Both the position numbers and the translations under genes were made by a program. 64,000 nucleotides of DNA from Neoroseomonas oryzicola (GTDB lineage Bacteria > Pseudomonadota > Alphaproteobacteria > Acetobacterales > Acetobacteraceae): assembly GCF_012163135.1 (NCBI RefSeq), contig NZ_JAAVUP010000005.1, forward strand, positions 111,225 to 175,224, in the 5' to 3' direction. Below the pieces are notes generated by a model. That model ran no database searches. It had not been told where the DNA came from and was given only the letters and a program-made list of their open reading frames with translations. This document shows positions 10,048 through 19,112 of the stretch, piece after piece (the first letter of the stretch is position 1; every line of letters begins with the position of its first letter).

Positions 10048-10611
10048 TCAGATATGCACGCCGGCGGTGGGGTCGGCCTCGGCCGGTTCGCCCGCGCGGA
10101 AGCGGCGCCAGGCGGCCTGGACCGCGCGGAGCGTCGTCAGCACCAGGCCGAACAGGATCGCCCAGTAGACATAGGACAGCGGCCAGTCGATCACGACCAT
10201 GGGCTGGAAGCGCATCGCCTCGGCCACCTGCCAGCACAGCCAGACCGACACAGCGTAGAAGGCGATGGTCAGCGCCGCGGCAAGGAGGTGCATCCACCGC
10301 CGCGGCCCGGGCGGCAGCGCATTGGGCAGGAATTCGACGGCGATGTGGGTGCCCCGGCGCGCGGCCATCGCACTGCCGGTGAAGGTCAGCGCCATCAGGA
10401 CGTAGCGCGCGATCTCCTCGGTCCAGGCGATGCTGTCGTTGAGGATGTAGCGGCTGAAGAACTGCAGGAAGACGATGCCGGCCAGGGCCCAGAACAGCAG
10501 GAAGGACAGCCAGTCCTCGGGCGCCATGTCGACGGGGGGCTCGGGCGCCTCGGCCTCGTCCCGGGTCAGTTCGACGAAGAGCTCCTCGTCGTCGCTCCGT
10601 GGCGTCGCCAA
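10048..10611 (-). CDS. dctQ: TRAP transporter small permease (DctQ family)
   Basis: A 187-residue inner-membrane protein with four predicted helices. Visible family elements are FFSRYILNDSIAWTEEIARYVLMA, shown here as FSRYI followed by WTEEIARY, then GTHIAVEF and the last helix YVYWAILFGLVLTTLRAVQ. The N-terminal 30 residues are acidic and cytoplasmic. It is probably cotranscribed with dctM from the divergent region shared with the enolase-superfamily gene at 10675. Confidence 0.9.
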   Translation of the reverse strand: MATPRSDDEELFVELTRDEAEAPEPPVDMAPEDWLSFLLFWALAGIVFLQFFSRYILNDSIAWTEEIARYVLMALTFTGSAMAARRGTHIAVEFLPNALPPGPRRWMHLLAAALTIAFYAVSVWLCWQVAEAMRFQPMVVIDWPLSYVYWAILFGLVLTTLRAVQAAWRRFRAGEPAEADPTAGVHI

Positions 10612-10648
10612 GACCGCTTCCTCCCCTCGTTATGATCTGGGCATGATA

Positions 10649-10660
10649 CTGCTATAGCAG
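10649..10660. promoter_or_regulatory. 12-bp palindrome in a divergent promoter region
   Basis: The perfect palindrome CTGCTATAGCAG sits in the 63-bp gap between divergently transcribed dctQ and the enolase-superfamily gene, next to AT-rich TATGAT and GATACT stretches in an otherwise GC-rich region. A regulator controlling both directions could bind here; this is inference. Confidence 0.4.
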
Positions 10661-10674
10661 ATGGGGGAATGCCA

Positions 10675-11787
10675 ATGGCCAAGATCGCGCGCGTCGAGAT
10701 CCAGCAGGTGGACCTCGCACCCAAGGTCGCGCGCAGCGACGCCATCCAGGCCTTCCTCGCCCAGGAAACGCCGATCCTGCGCATCACCGACACGGATGGG
10801 GCGACGGGGACGGGCTACTGCTACACGATCGGCCAGGGCGGGTCCTCGGTGGTGGCGCTGCTGCGGGACCATTTCGGCCCGCGCCTGATCGGGCGCGAGG
10901 CCGAGGCGATCGAGGCGATCTGGCAGGACCTCTTCATGGGCAGCCATGCGCTGTCGGTCGGGCCGCTGACGGCGCTGTCGCTCGCCGCCGTGGACACCGC
11001 GCTGTGGGACCTGCGCGGGATCCGCACGGCGCGGCCGCTGCACCTCCTCGCGGGCGGCGCGAAGCCCGCGATCCCCGTCTACACGACCGAGGGCGGCTGG
11101 CTGCACATGTCGCAGGCGGAGATCGTCGCCGAGGCCGAGGCCGCCGTCGCGTCGGGCTTCGCGGGCACCAAGATCAAGGTGGGCCGTCCGCGGCTGCAGG
11201 AGGACATCGCGCGGCTTTCGGCGGTGCGCGCGGCGGTCGGCGACGCGTTCCAGATCATGACCGACGCCAACCAGGGCTTCACGGTCGCCGAGGCCGTCCG
11301 CCGCGCCGGCGCCTTCGAGGCAGCGGGCCTCGACCTCGCCTGGTACGAGGAGCCGCTGCCGGCCGAGGATGTCGAGGGCCATGTGCGCCTGTCGGCCGCG
11401 ACGCGCATCCCCGTCGCGGTGGGCGAGAGCCTCTATCACCCCGCCCAGTTCCGCGACTACCTGGCGCGCGGCGCGTGCTCGGTGGTGCAGGTCGATGTCG
11501 CGCGCATCGGCGGCATCACGCCCTGGCTGAAGGTCGCGCACATGGCCGAGGCCTTCAACGTGCCGGTGTGCCCGCACTTCCTGATGGAACTTCACCTGCC
11601 GCTGGTCTGCGCCGTCCCGAATGGCGCCTGGCTGGAGCATATCCCTCAGTTGGACGACATCGCGACGAGCCGCGTGGAGGTCCGCGACGGCCTCGCCGCC
11701 CCGCCCGCGGCCCCCGGGAACGGCATCGCCTGGGACTGGGACGCCATCGCCGCGAAGCGCGCCTTCACCCCGCTGGTCCTGACCTGA
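10675..11787 (+). CDS. Mandelate racemase/muconate lactonizing enzyme family protein
   Basis: An enolase-superfamily enzyme of 370 residues acting on a carboxylate substrate by Mg-assisted proton abstraction. MR-subgroup features are readable: the KxK base motif in GTKIKVGRP, metal ligands Asp in IMTDANQGF, Glu in WYEEPLP and Glu in VAVGESLY, then VDVARIGGI and CPHF supplying the Asp/His dyad. The substrate is not predictable; acid sugars are common for this subgroup. The start at 10675 is preferred over ATG 10669 because GGGGGA then lies 7 nt upstream. Its place inside a TRAP locus suggests it processes the imported compound. Confidence 0.85.
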   Translation: MAKIARVEIQQVDLAPKVARSDAIQAFLAQETPILRITDTDGATGTGYCYTIGQGGSSVVALLRDHFGPRLIGREAEAIEAIWQDLFMGSHALSVGPLTALSLAAVDTALWDLRGIRTARPLHLLAGGAKPAIPVYTTEGGWLHMSQAEIVAEAEAAVASGFAGTKIKVGRPRLQEDIARLSAVRAAVGDAFQIMTDANQGFTVAEAVRRAGAFEAAGLDLAWYEEPLPAEDVEGHVRLSAATRIPVAVGESLYHPAQFRDYLARGACSVVQVDVARIGGITPWLKVAHMAEAFNVPVCPHFLMELHLPLVCAVPNGAWLEHIPQLDDIATSRVEVRDGLAAPPAAPGNGIAWDWDAIAAKRAFTPLVLT

Positions 11788-11800
11788 AAAGTCCCGGTTC

Positions 11801-11832
11801 CCAAAGGCCTTTCGGCCTTTGGTGGGGGTTTT
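11801..11832. terminator. Rho-independent-like terminator between convergent genes
   Basis: The 8-bp perfect stem CCAAAGGC / GCCTTTGG with a 6-nt loop is followed on the plus strand by GGTGGGGGTTTTC. It lies between the convergent enolase-superfamily gene and dctP, and may serve both. Confidence 0.65.
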
Positions 11833-11862
11833 CGAGGGGGCAAGGCCCCCTCGTCCCGTCGC

Positions 11863-12840
11863 TTACCGGATCGCCTGCAGCCGGTCGTACTGCTCCCGCG
11901 TCCAGCCTGCGCCCGCGGCCGCATCGTTGTGCAGCGGCAGCGCCGCCGCGCGGAACGCCTCGCGGTCGGGCCGCTGCACCGTCTTCCCCTGCCCTTCGAA
12001 CCACGGCGGCAGGGCGAGCTCCGCCTGGCGGATCTCGTTCGTCGCGCGGTCGGAGGCTTCCTTCAGCACCTGGGTGAAGGTCTGCTTGTCCGCGTCGTTG
12101 AGCCGCCGCCAGGTGCTGCCCGAGAGGATCGTGAGCAGGCTTTCGGTGATGTGCCCGGTCAGCGAGATGTGCGTCTGCACCTCGTAGAACTTCTTGGCCT
12201 GGATCGTCGGCAGCGGGTTCTCCTGCCCGTCCACCGTGCCCTGCTGGAGGGCGAGGTAGACCTCGGCGAAGGCGATGGGCGTGGCGTTGGCGCCGACCGA
12301 GCGGGTGAACATCAGGAAGAGCGGCGCCTGCGGCACGCGCAGCTTCATCCCGCGCATGTCCTCGGGCTTCATGATGGAACGGTTCGCGGTGACGTGGCGT
12401 TCGCCGTAGTAGGTGAGCGCGAGGGCCTGGTTGCCGGTCTGCCGGTTGTAGCCGCCCATCATGTCCTGCAGCAGGTCGCTGCGGCGATAGGCCATGAAGT
12501 GGTCGAAGTCCCGCAGCGCATAGGGCGCGTTGGTGATCGCGATCGGCTTGTACGTCGCGCCGGCGAAGGCGACGCCGGTGTAGATCATGTCGACGGTGCC
12601 GAGGGCGAGTCCTTGGTTGATCGTCGGCTCGTTGCCGAGGGCCGAGGCCGGGAAGACCTCGATCGCCCAGCGGTTGTTGGTGCGCTGCTGGATCTGCTGG
12701 GCCGCCCAGACCGCCTGGGTGTGGTAGGGCTCGTTGGTCTCGTAGACATGCGCCCAGCGCAGCCGCGTCTGGGCCTGCGCGGCGCTGCCGAGCAGCGCGG
12801 GCGCGGCCAAGGCCGCACCGATGACGGTCCTGCGATGCAT
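11863..12840 (-). CDS. dctP: TRAP transporter periplasmic substrate-binding protein (DctP family)
   Basis: A 325-residue receptor. The signal peptide is MHRRTVIGAALAAPALLGSA with cleavage after AQAQ. Family elements include LRWAHVYETNEPYHTQAVW, MRGMKLRVPQAPLF (containing the Arg that usually clamps the carboxylate), and the segment QQGTVDGQENPLPTI. The start at 12840 is preceded by GGGAGGA and begins the signal peptide. It is separated from dctQM by the enolase-superfamily gene on the other strand, an arrangement that suggests one catabolic locus with split transcription. Confidence 0.93.
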   Translation of the reverse strand: MHRRTVIGAALAAPALLGSAAQAQTRLRWAHVYETNEPYHTQAVWAAQQIQQRTNNRWAIEVFPASALGNEPTINQGLALGTVDMIYTGVAFAGATYKPIAITNAPYALRDFDHFMAYRRSDLLQDMMGGYNRQTGNQALALTYYGERHVTANRSIMKPEDMRGMKLRVPQAPLFLMFTRSVGANATPIAFAEVYLALQQGTVDGQENPLPTIQAKKFYEVQTHISLTGHITESLLTILSGSTWRRLNDADKQTFTQVLKEASDRATNEIRQAELALPPWFEGQGKTVQRPDREAFRAAALPLHNDAAAGAGWTREQYDRLQAIR

Positions 12841-13011
12841 CCTGGTGATCCTCCCTCGGGGCTGGGTCGCGTCCATGCGCGGCCCTTGAGCGCAAGGATG
12901 CGGCGGGTCGCGGCGCGGAGGCAAGGCTGCCGTTCCGGTTGCGCAGCGCCACACCCCTTGCGCGGGGCGGCCGGTCCCGTCCAATCACGCGCGACCACGG
13001 GGGAAGCGACG

Positions 13012-14289
13012 ATGCTGCACTGGACCGAACGACGTCTGACCGACGGGGCGGCGATCGCCCCGGATGAGCGCCTGCCCTGGCCGCAGACCTTCGCGATGGG
13101 GCTGCAGCATGTCGTCGCGATGTTCGGCGCGACCGTGCTGGCGCCGCGGCTGATGGGCTTCGACGCCAACATCGCCATCCTGATGAGCGGCATCGGCACG
13201 ATGCTGTTCTTCGTCATCACGCGGGGCAAGGTGCCGAGCTACCTCGGATCCTCCTTCGCCTTCATCGCGGTGGTGCTGGCCGCGACGGGCTTCGCAGGCG
13301 GGGGGCCGAATCCGAATCTCGGCGTGGCGCTGGGCGGCATCGTGGCCTGCGGGGCGCTCTATGCGCTGATCGGCCTCGCGGTGATGGCGGTCGGGACGGG
13401 CTGGATCGAACGGCTGATGCCGCCGGCCGTGACCGGGGCGGTGGTCGCGGTGATCGGGCTCAACCTCGCGGCCATCCCGGTGAAGAACATGGCGCCGACC
13501 GGCTTCGACGCCTGGATGCAGGCGATGACCTTCGTCGTCCTGGCGCTGGTCGCGGTGAAGACGCGCGGCATGGTGCAGCGGCTGCTGATCCTGGTCGGGT
13601 TGATCCTCGCCAGCGTGATCTACGCGGTGCTGACGAACGGGCTGGGGTTCGGTACGCCTGTCGACCTCGCGCCGGTGGCCAATGCGCCGTGGTTCGGCAT
13701 GCCCGGCTTCGCAGCGCCGGTCTTCTCGGCCCAGGCGATACTGCTGATCGCCCCGGTCGCGATCGTGCTGGTGGCGGAGAACCTCGGGCACCTCAAGGCG
13801 GTCGCGGCGATGACGGGGCGGGACATGGACCCGCATATCGGGCGCGCCTTCGTGGGCGACGGCGTCGCGACGATGATCGCAGGTGCCTCCGGCGGCACGG
13901 GCGTGACAACCTATGCCGAGAACATCGGCGTGATGGCGGCGACGCGCGTCTACTCGACGGCGGTCTTCGTCGTGGCAGCGATGGTGGCAGTGGTCCTGGG
14001 CTTCTCCCCGAAGTTCGGCGCGCTGATCCAGGCCATCCCGCTGGCGGTCATGGGCGGGGTGTCGATCGTGGTGTTCGGGCTGATCACCATCGCCGGGGCG
14101 CGGATCTGGGTCGACAACAAGGTCGACTTCGCCAATCCGGCGAACCTGATGACGGTCGCGATCGCGCTGGTCCTCGGCACCGGCGACTTCACGCTGCGCT
14201 TCGGGGATTTCGCCCTGGGCGGCATCGGCACCGCGACCTTCGGCGCGATCCTGCTGCACCTGGTGCTGGGCGGGCGGGCGGCGCGCTAG
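13012..14289 (+). CDS. Uracil/xanthine permease, NCS2 family (UraA-like)
   Basis: A 425-residue nucleobase:cation symporter with about 14 membrane segments. Typical features are WPQTFAMGLQHVVAMFGATV near residue 25, SSFAFIAVV, VAENLGHLKAVAAMTG in the substrate-binding core, and the hallmark GGTGVTTYAENIGVMAATRV. The start at 13012 follows GGGGGAAG. Length and motifs fit UraA rather than the longer xanthine/urate carriers, but substrate is inferred. It stands alone, convergent with the T6SS payload cluster. Confidence 0.9.
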   Translation: MLHWTERRLTDGAAIAPDERLPWPQTFAMGLQHVVAMFGATVLAPRLMGFDANIAILMSGIGTMLFFVITRGKVPSYLGSSFAFIAVVLAATGFAGGGPNPNLGVALGGIVACGALYALIGLAVMAVGTGWIERLMPPAVTGAVVAVIGLNLAAIPVKNMAPTGFDAWMQAMTFVVLALVAVKTRGMVQRLLILVGLILASVIYAVLTNGLGFGTPVDLAPVANAPWFGMPGFAAPVFSAQAILLIAPVAIVLVAENLGHLKAVAAMTGRDMDPHIGRAFVGDGVATMIAGASGGTGVTTYAENIGVMAATRVYSTAVFVVAAMVAVVLGFSPKFGALIQAIPLAVMGGVSIVVFGLITIAGARIWVDNKVDFANPANLMTVAIALVLGTGDFTLRFGDFALGGIGTATFGAILLHLVLGGRAAR

Positions 14290-14309
14290 GCGGCGCCCGC
14301 CCCGCGCAG

Positions 14310-14705
14310 TCACGGCGCCAGGATCATCACCTTGGTCTGGCTCGGCACGATGCGCGCGCCGACCATGTTCGTGCTGTTCTGCATCGACATCGAGGTCAGC
14401 CGCGTCGCCGGCGACCCCGCCACCAGCACGGTCAAGGCGCCGAGGAGGTGGCGCGACGGCCCCATCACGGTGCCCGAGGCGACGCCCGTCGCCACCCCTG
14501 CGTTGTCGCCATTCGTTATCGGCGTGACGGTGGCCATGGTGTGCATGGGACCGACGCCGATGATGGTGGTGAACTGGCTCGGGACCGCCGTCGATCCCTC
14601 GGCGACGTTGGGATAGGGGATCGGCAGCGGCGCTGGCAGCGCCGGTGTCAGGCAGACATCCGGGAAGGCCATGTCCATCCCGCCCATCTGGCAATTGGCG
14701 AACAT
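14310..14705 (-). CDS. PAAR-like protein (DUF4150), T6SS spike tip
   Basis: A 131-residue protein with the DUF4150 pattern: CLTPALPAPLPIPYPN near the N-terminus, then Gly/Thr/Ser-rich beta strands and a conserved ending around MVGARIVPSQTKVMIL. DUF4150 proteins are thought to sharpen the VgrG spike as PAAR proteins do. There is no C-terminal toxin extension, so the payload is not fused to it. It is the last gene of the cluster, 10 bp after the DUF3540 gene. Confidence 0.8.
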   Translation of the reverse strand: MFANCQMGGMDMAFPDVCLTPALPAPLPIPYPNVAEGSTAVPSQFTTIIGVGPMHTMATVTPITNGDNAGVATGVASGTVMGPSRHLLGALTVLVAGSPATRLTSMSMQNSTNMVGARIVPSQTKVMILAP

Positions 14706-14715
14706 CGCGCTGTCC

Positions 14716-15303
14716 TCAGCCCAGGTGGATCTGATCGGCGCGCAGCTTGACCAGCGCGCCGCCCTGCAGCGTCACCGCGTCCCCGCGCAGGTGCATGTGG
14801 CCACTGGCGCGCTGTTCGATGTCGCGGGCGCGCAGCTGCTCGCTTTCCTCGACGATGCGGATCGACCGGCGGAAGCGGCCGACGATGCGCTGGGCGATGG
14901 TCTCGATCGCCTCGGCCAGCAGCGCCACGCGGCCCAGGCTGGCATCGGTGCGCCCGGCGGCGACATCTAGCGATCCCGTCGTCACCCCGGTCGTACTCGC
15001 CCGCAGGTCAATCCTGCCGGCATCGAGCGTCAGCCGCCCTTCCGCCGCGGCGATGGTCGCGCCATCCGGCAGCGCGACGCGCATCGGCGCATCGCCGTGC
15101 CGCGCCAGCACCGCGAGGATGAACGCCTCGCCCTCCGCATGGCCCACCAGCACCAGGTCGCCCGGGGCCGGTTCCACGAGACATGAGAAGGCGCGCTGCG
15201 CGGCCTCCGCCCGACCATGGCGCAGGATGGTGAAGCCCGTGCAGTCCTGCGCCACGACGCGCGCACTGTCGGTGAGCGGCGCGAAGCCGGTGATGGCGTT
15301 CAT
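14716..15303 (-). CDS. DUF3540 protein of the T6SS payload cluster
   Basis: A 195-residue protein matching the DUF3540 layout: an N-terminal beta-rich part (PAPGDLVLVGHAEGEAFILAV) followed by repeated beta-strand segments (EGRLTLDAGRIDLRA, GSLDVAAGRTDASLGRVALL) and a helical stretch AEAIETIAQRIVGRFRRS. DUF3540 proteins recur in clusters with VgrG, DUF2169, pentapeptide and DUF4150 genes; their role is unknown but probably structural or in loading. It lies 27 bp after the pentapeptide gene. Confidence 0.75.
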   Translation of the reverse strand: MNAITGFAPLTDSARVVAQDCTGFTILRHGRAEAAQRAFSCLVEPAPGDLVLVGHAEGEAFILAVLARHGDAPMRVALPDGATIAAAEGRLTLDAGRIDLRASTTGVTTGSLDVAAGRTDASLGRVALLAEAIETIAQRIVGRFRRSIRIVEESEQLRARDIEQRASGHMHLRGDAVTLQGGALVKLRADQIHLG

Positions 15304-15330
15304 CTCGGGGTCTCCGGTGCTGCGGTCATG

Positions 15331-16392
15331 TCATGCGCCCGCGAAGCGCTGTTGCCATTGCTCGGCCTCGAGCCGCTCGTGATCGGGCGGCAGGGCGTGG
15401 CGACGGTCCGGTATGCGCGCGCCGCCGTCGCGGACGGCGTGCAGGTTCGCGCGGGTCAGGCGCGCACCGGTCAGGTCGGCGCCAGTCAGGTCGGCATGGC
15501 TGAGGTCGGCATAGGTCATGTCGCAGTCGTTGAACCGCGCGCGTGGCGCCGCCATGCCGACGCAGACCGCCTGCACCAGCCGCGCGCCGGTGGCATCGGC
15601 CTCGGCGAGGTCGGCCCCCTGCAGGATCGCGCTGGTGAGGTCCGCGCCGCGCAGCACGGCCTTGGCGAGAACGGCCCCCAGCAGCACGGCGCGCATCATC
15701 CGCGCCCCTTCGAAGATGGCGCCGGCAGCCTTCAGATTCGCCATGCCCGACTGCGTGAGATCGGCGCCCGAGAGGTCGCAGCCGGTCATGTCGCAGTCGC
15801 TGAAGTGACACAGCGCCGCGACCAGGCCGCGCAGGTCGAGGCCGGCGAAGCTCACCTTGACGAAGTTGGTGCGGAGGAAGCGCACCCCGTCCAGCGTTGC
15901 GGCCGAGAGATCGGCCTCGACCAGCGCCAGTTCCTCGCAATCCGTCCCGGCGAGGTCGATGCCATCGGTGCGGCATTGCACGAGGTTGGCACGCTGCAGG
16001 GACGCGCCGGCGAAGGTGGCGCGCGTCAGCCGGCACTGCACGATGTTCGCCTCGGCCAGCTTTGCATTGGCGAAGAACGCGCCGCGCAATCCGCTGCCGG
16101 TGACGTTCCATCCGGTGCAGTCGGCGCCCGAGAGGTCCACGCGCGACATGGCGCAGCCCTGGAAGCTCGCCTTCGCCAGCGTCGCGCCGGCGAGCGTCGC
16201 GCCGTCCAGGCGCACGCCGTACAGCATCGCCTCGCGCAGATCGGCGCCGCTGAGGTCGCAACTGGCGAGGCTCGCGCCGTCGAAGATGCCGCCGGACAGG
16301 TCGGCGCCGGACAGGTCGAGCCCCGTCCAGTCGCGATCGGACCCGATGACCTCGCCATCGCGCACCATCGCCTCGATCTCGGCGCGGCTCAT
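15331..16392 (-). CDS. Pentapeptide-repeat protein of the T6SS cluster
   Basis: A 353-residue protein made almost wholly of A(D/N)LxX pentapeptide repeats, for example LDLSGADLSGGIFDGASLA and the later ADLSHADLTGADLTGARLT. Such repeats fold into a right-handed quadrilateral beta-helix. There is no signal peptide. The N-terminus MSRAEIEAMVRDGEVIGSD is a short helical cap. The start overlaps the stop of the larger upstream pentapeptide gene (ATGA). In such clusters it could be an adaptor or an injected protein; the sequence does not decide. Confidence 0.85.
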   Translation of the reverse strand: MSRAEIEAMVRDGEVIGSDRDWTGLDLSGADLSGGIFDGASLASCDLSGADLREAMLYGVRLDGATLAGATLAKASFQGCAMSRVDLSGADCTGWNVTGSGLRGAFFANAKLAEANIVQCRLTRATFAGASLQRANLVQCRTDGIDLAGTDCEELALVEADLSAATLDGVRFLRTNFVKVSFAGLDLRGLVAALCHFSDCDMTGCDLSGADLTQSGMANLKAAGAIFEGARMMRAVLLGAVLAKAVLRGADLTSAILQGADLAEADATGARLVQAVCVGMAAPRARFNDCDMTYADLSHADLTGADLTGARLTRANLHAVRDGGARIPDRRHALPPDHERLEAEQWQQRFAGA

Positions 16393-18995
16393 GACGGCGT
16401 CCGGCGCGGATGGATGCGCGTGCGGGTGCGCTGCACGCGGTCGATGCGGGTCGCCTCGTCGGCATGGATGCGGGCGATGTCGGCCTCGTACAGGCTGGTG
16501 TCGCTGAGATCCGCGGCGCGGATGTCCGCGCGCGCCAGGCTCGCCTGGGCGAGATCGGCGCGCGTCAGCTGCGCGCCGTGCAGGTCGGCGGCCGTCAGCC
16601 GCGCGGCGCGACCGCGCGTGAGGTCGAAGGACGCGCCATGCAGGCTGCAGTCCGACAGGTCGGCGCCATCCAGCGAGGCGCCGTCGAACACCGCCCCGTC
16701 CAGCACTGCGCCACGCAGGTTCGCACCGTCGCAGCGCGCCCCGGCGAAGCGCGCGCCGCGGAGGACGCAATCCTGCACGAAGACCGCGCGTTCCAGCTGC
16801 GCCCCGTCGAAGGCCACGCCATCGCCCGTGGCGCCGATGAAGGCAGCGCCGGTCAGCTTCGCCCCGGTGAAGTCGGCGCCGTCGAGCCCCGCGCGGATCA
16901 GCACCGCGCCGTCGAGATTGGCATAGGCGGCGCGCACTCCGGCGAGCGAGCCCTCATTCACGAGCAGGTTGGGCAGTTGGGCCTCACTGATGTCGGCTCC
17001 TTCCAGCAGCGCGCCGGTCAGGCTCACGCCCTCCATCCGGGCGCGATGGAACCTGCCGCGGCGGAGGTCGGCATGGCGCAGCACCGCGTCGCGCAGGTCG
17101 GCGTCCGAGAGGTCCGCGGCCTCGAAGCGCGCGCGGCCGAGATTGGCGCCCTGCAGCGAAGCGCGCGCCAGCCGCGCGCCGTCGAGCCGCGCATGCGCGA
17201 GCACCGCCCGGTCGAGCCTGGCACCCGTGAGATCCGCTCCGGCGAGGTCCGCGCCATCCAGCCAGACCTCCGTCAGGTCGAAGCCGGCGAGGTCCATCCC
17301 CGTCAGGTCCGCGCCGCAGAGATCGAGCCGCGCGCCGTTGCGGCTGCCGTCCAGCAACCGGGCGCGCAGCGCGGCGCTGGCCGCCGCATCCAGGCGCGGC
17401 GCGGGATCCTGCATGTCGGCGCCGGCGAGGTAGCCCTGCCGGAGAATCCCCTCCCGCTCCGCGGCGTATCGCGCGAACTGCGGCTCGTCGCGCAGGCGGC
17501 GCTCCGTCTCCGTCGGCAGGCCCTGCGCCTCCAGCGCCGCGATGCGCGCATCGATGCGCGCGCGGGGGTCCTCGGCGTCGAGGCGCGGCGGGCCGGACGG
17601 CCGCGACGGGGCATCCGGCGGCGTGCCGCCCGCGGCGACGATGCGGGCAGCCGCGGCATCGCGTTCGCGGGCGATCGTCGCCTCGGCCTCGCTGCGGCGC
17701 TCCTCCGCCTCCTTAAGCCGGGCGGCGATGGTGGCCGGGAGGTCCTCCAGCGCCGGCGGCGGGTCGCGCGGCGGGCGCTGCGCCAGGCCATAGGCGTCCG
17801 GGTCGACGCCGCGTTCGATCAGCCGCGCGCGGTGGCGTTCGTGCTCGCGGTCGGCGCGGTCGCGGGCGCGGCGCTGCGCGACGCCCTCGTCGGCCACGCG
17901 GCGGCGCATCTTCTCGAGCACAGGGTCGGGACGCAGGAAGGCGGCCGGCACGAGCGCCGCCTCGTCCAGCGCGGCGATCATGCCCTTCTCGGGGTCGCGC
18001 CGCGCGGCGTAGACCGCCTCGAATTCCGCCACGCTGCGCGGTTCGCCGAGCCGGTCGGCGCCCATGAGCAGGGCGGTGATGTCGCGCGCATCCTCCTCCT
18101 CGGTCGGGACGCTGCCGTGATGCACCATCACCAGGCGCTTCCATGCGGGAAAGAACCATACGGTCGTCAGGTGCAGCGGCACGTCCTCGAAGGCCGTGGC
18201 GCCGCGGCGCTGCACCAGGATGCGCGGCTGCAGGCCCGGCAGGCGGCCGGTAATCTCCGGTTCCTCCGGATGCATGTGGGTGATGGCGTAGTCCTCGTCG
18301 CCCGCCAGGAAACCCGCGAAGCGCTGGTCGGGCTGCGCGGCCATGGCGATGCGGTGGTCGACGTCGCGCGCGAAGCCGGGGAAATCCTCCTCGAGCCAGC
18401 GCTGGTCGTGCGTGCCGGCAAGGCGCGTCCGCTGCGGCCAGGCGATGTCCATGGCACTCAGGTTCACCGGATGCGGCGCGCCGTGCGCCACGCTCCCGGC
18501 CGGCAGCACGATGTTGGGCAGCGCGACGCGGAAGCCGATCCCGGGCAGCGGCACCTCGGCGATGCCGCGCCCAAGCGGATTTTCGGCGCAGGATGGGCCG
18601 CCATAGGCGCGCTCCCAGCCCAGTGGCATCTCCGTGAAGGGCGCGGGCTCGGTCGGCAGGCCGTCCTCGATGTGGTGGTCGCCCACCACGCCGACGCGCT
18701 TCGTCACGCCGCCGAGGCGCACGCTGACCGTCAGCGTGCGGACGGGCCGCCCCTGCGGGGCGAAGGCGCTGCCGGTCACCAGGAACTCCGCGGCGGGCTT
18801 GGGCAGCGCCATGTCGATCGGCTGCGCGGGGGGCAGGACCTCCGGCAGGAACTTCCACATGGCGACCTCGCCGAGCAGCCCCGCCTCCTCGCCCATCGGG
18901 CAGAAGCTGAGGGCGGCGACGCCGAGGGAATGGCGCCGGCGGAACTCCGACGGCCGCGTCATGAGGCCGAGCGCGAGGGGCTTCTCGACCCTCAT
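16389..18995 (-). CDS. DUF2169 domain fused to pentapeptide repeats (T6SS accessory)
   Basis: An 868-residue fusion. Residues 1 to about 310 form the DUF2169 domain (RRHSLGVAALSFCPMGEE, PLGWERAYGGPSCAENPLGRG, PGFARDVDHRIAMAAQPDQR). A charged, probably coiled-coil linker follows (about 380-530, rich in R, E and A), then some 300 residues of A(D/N)LxX repeats. DUF2169 proteins are T6SS-associated and have been proposed as effector adaptors. The start at 18995 is the first Met that keeps the domain start MRVEKPLALGLMTRP. It is translationally coupled to the next pentapeptide gene. Confidence 0.85.
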   Translation of the reverse strand: MRVEKPLALGLMTRPSEFRRRHSLGVAALSFCPMGEEAGLLGEVAMWKFLPEVLPPAQPIDMALPKPAAEFLVTGSAFAPQGRPVRTLTVSVRLGGVTKRVGVVGDHHIEDGLPTEPAPFTEMPLGWERAYGGPSCAENPLGRGIAEVPLPGIGFRVALPNIVLPAGSVAHGAPHPVNLSAMDIAWPQRTRLAGTHDQRWLEEDFPGFARDVDHRIAMAAQPDQRFAGFLAGDEDYAITHMHPEEPEITGRLPGLQPRILVQRRGATAFEDVPLHLTTVWFFPAWKRLVMVHHGSVPTEEEDARDITALLMGADRLGEPRSVAEFEAVYAARRDPEKGMIAALDEAALVPAAFLRPDPVLEKMRRRVADEGVAQRRARDRADREHERHRARLIERGVDPDAYGLAQRPPRDPPPALEDLPATIAARLKEAEERRSEAEATIARERDAAAARIVAAGGTPPDAPSRPSGPPRLDAEDPRARIDARIAALEAQGLPTETERRLRDEPQFARYAAEREGILRQGYLAGADMQDPAPRLDAAASAALRARLLDGSRNGARLDLCGADLTGMDLAGFDLTEVWLDGADLAGADLTGARLDRAVLAHARLDGARLARASLQGANLGRARFEAADLSDADLRDAVLRHADLRRGRFHRARMEGVSLTGALLEGADISEAQLPNLLVNEGSLAGVRAAYANLDGAVLIRAGLDGADFTGAKLTGAAFIGATGDGVAFDGAQLERAVFVQDCVLRGARFAGARCDGANLRGAVLDGAVFDGASLDGADLSDCSLHGASFDLTRGRAARLTAADLHGAQLTRADLAQASLARADIRAADLSDTSLYEADIARIHADEATRIDRVQRTRTRIHPRRTPS

Positions 18996-19112
18996 GCGGC
19001 GCCGTCGCGGGCGGCAGGCCGCGCGCAATCCTGGCCTGGCGCGGGCGCGATCATCGCACCCCGCCAAGCGGCGCGACGGCGCCGGACGGCCTTGCGGATC
19101 GACCGGCGGTGC

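Noticed and set aside
15400..17300. Regular short DNA repeats resembling an array
   Set aside because: The periodicity comes from coding for A(D/N)LxX pentapeptide repeats; repeats are degenerate and there are no spacers, so it is not a CRISPR.
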